A stretch of DNA of 64,000 bases from Rhizoclosmatium globosum (taxonomy: Eukaryota; Chytridiomycota; Chytridiomycetes; Chytridiales; Chytriomycetaceae), in contig MCGO01000040.1 in assembly GCA_002104985.1 (NCBI GenBank), positions 248,001 through 312,000 of the forward strand, read 5' to 3'. Of this stretch, positions 61,420 through 64,000 are shown in pieces. The notes under the pieces are model-generated. The model ran no database searches, was not told the DNA's origin, and saw nothing but the letters and a program-made list of their open reading frames with translations. The position numbers were made by a program, and so were the translations under genes. Numbering within the stretch: the stretch's first letter is position 1; each line of letters begins with the position of its first letter.

Positions 61420-63448
61420 TAACCTCGTAGTTCAACTCCACAACGTCTTGCCACTTCCTCCCGGACTTTATCCTGAATGATGTCCACATCCTCGTTGGAG
61501 AGTGTTCTGAGAAATCGTCAGAAATAATGAGTCAAATATTAGACGAGACAAACCTATCCATTGATCTGTAGTTGATTCTGAAGCACTTGCTTGTTCTTCC
61601 AGTTTTTGGATTTTTGAAGGTATCAATCTAATAGAATTCAAAGAGTGAGTACGTCTCGATAATACGTTTGCAGAACTAACCAGCGCAACATCTTCCGCCA
61701 AATCTCCGGCCATATCTCTCACAACTTCAAACATGTCATTGTCATGGAATCCGTCAGGACACCAAAACGATACGTCTTTGTAACAAGCAGGGTATTTTGA
61801 ATATGGCTGGAATGTGATTTGTTTGGTGGTATGATTCTCAAACTGGGAAAGGAAGCGAGAGTCCTGCGACCAGAAAAGACGAATATCCGGAATTCCAAAC
61901 ATGACCATCGCAATCCGCTCCAGGCCTAAACCAAACGCCCAACCGATTTTATCTGGATTACCTAAATCGTGTGTCAATAATGTATTCATATAACATCGTT
62001 TCGCTCGCATCAAAATCACAAAAATGCTTTCTCTTGCATCGTTCAGCATTTCTGCCATATTATTTTATGTACCCAATACATTTTCTTCGCTTTGCTCATG
62101 TCACTTTCTTCTCAAGATTTACCTCACGTATCTCGGACAAAGGCTTTTTCTGCCTCTCTTAAGATTGTCCTCCCACTTCCAAGATCCTCCAATATTCTCC
62201 TTCATTTTGCTTGGCCTTCAAACTGCTAAGTATTAGAAACAAGCCTCCTTTCAAGATTTCCCTCGCTTCACTCGGCCTTTATGTTGAACAGCGTTTCTAA
62301 CAATTCTCCCTCGCTCGGCTATCACAGAGATACTCACCAGAATCATCAAGCATCTTCTTCTTAGAAAATTCAACCTCCTTGATAATCTACTCGTTACCGC
62401 TTTGCTCAATATAAAAGTAATCCTCCAACAATTTCTCCCTCGCTCCGCTTCACTATAAAGTAATTCTCCAACAATTCCTCCCTCGCTCCGCTCGGCTATC
62501 GCTCCACTCGGCTATAACTTCGGTCGGGTATCTCTTCAATCGGCCATTGATTACATATCAAAAATGCTCACCAGAATCATCAAGAATTTTCTGCTGAATG
62601 ACACCACATCCGAGCAATTCCAGCCATTTTCCTTGATACATGACCTCCATTTCCCAGGAGGGAGAAGTGAAAGGAAAATAAGCTTCAATCCAACGAATTT
62701 CCAGATTCTTGTCTGAACCAAAGAGATGCCATACGAGACCTTCGAGGGCACGTTTGAGGTGCAGAGCAACAAGTTCCGAGTCCTTTTGAGCATGAGCGAC
62801 TTGAAGAGGATTCGTTTCAGGGTTGCTAAGGCCCGTTGGATCAGTAATTTTGGCACCTTTGGGCAGAGGGGCAAATGTGTCTGCCGAAGATTCTGAGAGA
62901 AGGGCTTTACGGTCAAAGATGCGAATGCCTTCCATTTGATGAAAGACGGGGTAGTGTGAGAGGTCAATCTCGTCGCGGCGGTACACATCCGCTGTGAGCA
63001 GGTAACCAACATTTGACTGTTTTCCAGCAAGAACCTCTGATTGATGGGCACTCGTGTGGGTTCTCAGAACAGTATCTTTGTTAACGTAGTAAGTATCCGA
63101 CGGACTCCTGCTTGAGTGGTCCTTATCAAAGAGCAGCTGGTCGAAGTTCTGAGTTGTAGAGACAGCCGGAGACAGCGAGTCGACGATCTTGTAGTTTTGA
63201 TTTGTCTTAACAAAGTAGTCTTCGATGCGTTCTTTAATGATTGCAATTGGGTGATTGGGCACTTTGTGAAGGCGACGCGGGATGCGTTCGAGCACCGACG
63301 CGGACAAGTTTGTTGCGGCGTCGGTCGGGAACGTGGCGCCGAGAATGCGAGTTGATGTTGAAGTCGAGGTTGAAGTCGCCGTTGAGTGTCGTCGGATCTG
63401 CGGAAGAACGAGCCACGTCATTCGCATTCGCATTTGGGTGGTGCCCAT
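61420..63448 (-). CDS. FARS2: Mitochondrial phenylalanyl-tRNA synthetase
   Basis: This is the monomeric class II synthetase that charges mitochondrial tRNA-Phe. The start at 63448 gives [12 protein letters not shown] and an Arg/Ser/Thr-rich targeting sequence. The core has [18 protein letters not shown] (motif 2 area), [32 protein letters not shown] and [11 protein letters not shown] 610-nt intron (61962-62571) then joins DDSG to [20 protein letters not shown], motif 3. The C-terminal FDX-ACB anticodon domain ([19 protein letters not shown]) ends with [15 protein letters not shown]. The cytosolic alpha subunit is ruled out by the fused anticodon domain. Two more short introns lie in the 3' part. 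Confidence 0.95.
61962..62571 (-). repeat. Expanded repeat-filled intron of FARS2
   Basis: At 610 nt this is about ten times the usual intron here. It is filled with variants of TCTCCCTCGCTCCGCTCGGCT. At 62333-62350 it also carries an 18-bp exact copy of the upstream exon end and splice donor, the original being at 62567-62584, offset 234 bp. The borders follow GT-AG on the minus strand. Confidence 0.7.
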
Positions 63449-63503
63449 CACTCGATCCGATTTGCTTTTTTGTCTGTCTCTCTCTTTCGTCAAATCAACA
63501 CAA

Positions 63504-64000
63504 ATGCTCGCCATCAGATCCTGTCTTAGGGCTGCCGCCCCTCTGCGATCCTCCACACAATTCAGTGCTATTCAGCGCGTGGCGGTGCGCAACTACTCTG
63601 CCGATGCCGCAAAGGAGCCTGCTGCTGATGCTGCACCTTCCCCTGAAGCCGAACTCGAGAAACTGAAGGCAACTCTCGCAGAGAAAGACAAGCAGATTAC
63701 AGACTTGCAGGTGTGTATTTCCGACCTTGTTGGAATCAGCCTCGGTGCATCGATGTTGATGCATTGTCTCCCACTTCCAAACAGGACATGTACCGTCGTT
63801 CCCTCGCTGACATGGAAAACGTCCGTCAACGTACAAAGAAGGAAGTCGAAAATGCTTCTGCTTTCGCAATCACAAAATTCGCTAAGGATCTGCTTGAGAC
63901 CGCAGATGTTCTTGAAATCGCTTTGAAGTCTGTCCCTGAAGCGGAACGCGCAAACGATGCCAACAAACACTTGAAAGATTTCTACTCTGGTGTCTCAATG
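63504..64000 (+). CDS. MGE1: Mitochondrial GrpE (Mge1), 3' truncated by window end
   Basis: This is the nucleotide-exchange factor for mitochondrial Hsp70. The start at 63504 opens a typical targeting peptide (MLAIRSCLRAAAPLRSSTQF, then AVRNYSADA). An Ala/Glu/Lys-rich coiled coil follows (LEKLKATLAEKDKQITDLQ), then an intron at about 63711-63784. The GrpE core comes next: DMYRRSLADMENVRQRTKKE, then FAITKFAKDLLETADVLEIA. The sequence runs off the window at SGVSM. The start lies 56 bp from the divergent FARS2 start, so the two mitochondrial genes probably share a promoter. Confidence 0.94.

Noticed and set aside
63241..63926. Plus-strand frames through the FARS2 start and GrpE
   Set aside because: They run against the FARS2 targeting region and ignore the GrpE intron; GrpE motifs fix the correct frame.

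Overview
The window is eukaryotic nuclear DNA, most likely from a zoosporic (flagellated) fungus such as a chytrid or blastoclad. The genes carry short GT-AG introns of about 40-70 nt. Fungal and opisthokont housekeeping genes (ERG1, RNA14, SNF1, SPT7, TOM20, the GRASP gene GRH1, PIG-P) lie beside genes found only in ciliated or flagellated lineages: an outer-arm axonemal dynein heavy chain, a TSNAXIP1-like protein and a CatSper accessory subunit. The exact phylum cannot be read from this sequence alone.

Layout. Bases 1-30000 are gene-dense, with neighbouring genes often only 20-100 bp apart. In order they are: BCKDHA (+, 5' truncated), RNA14/CSTF3 (-), TSNAXIP1-like (+), DNMT2/TRDMT1 (-), ERG1 (+), a cyclic-nucleotide-gated cation channel (-), PIG-P (-), SPT7-like bromodomain/histone-fold protein (+), YAE1-like (-), CatSper delta/epsilon-like (+), TOM20 (+), GRASP with a histidine-rich tail (+), CHZ-type acidic histone-chaperone-like protein (-), SNF1/AMPK alpha (-) and succinate-CoA ligase alpha (+). 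A beta-type outer-arm dynein heavy chain fills 30057-44271. From 44272 to about 56048 lies a repeat-rich gene desert. It holds a 1.1-kb inverted repeat pair around a 4.3-kb spacer, 312-bp and 42-bp tandem duplications, a 43-bp direct repeat flanking 3.5 kb, perfect hairpins and a few degenerate coding-like stretches. From 56049 to the end come a putative receptor with a betaine-type (OpuAC-like) binding domain, a Cys-rich region and 8-9 membrane segments (-), DNA polymerase lambda (+), mitochondrial PheRS/FARS2 (-) and the start of GrpE/MGE1 (+).

Biology. Dynein heavy chain, TSNAXIP1, CatSper subunit, CNG channel and the solute-binding receptor would together suit a swimming, chemically guided zoospore. 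The rest is mitochondrial metabolism and import (BCKDHA, SUCLG1, TOM20, MGE1, FARS2), sterol and GPI-anchor synthesis, and nuclear functions.

Quality note. Many conserved genes are broken by single-base losses, mostly in short homopolymers, although the protein continues intact in the next frame. This looks like uncorrected long-read consensus error rather than pseudogenes. CDS spans below therefore run from the apparent start to the apparent stop and include introns and these frame breaks.
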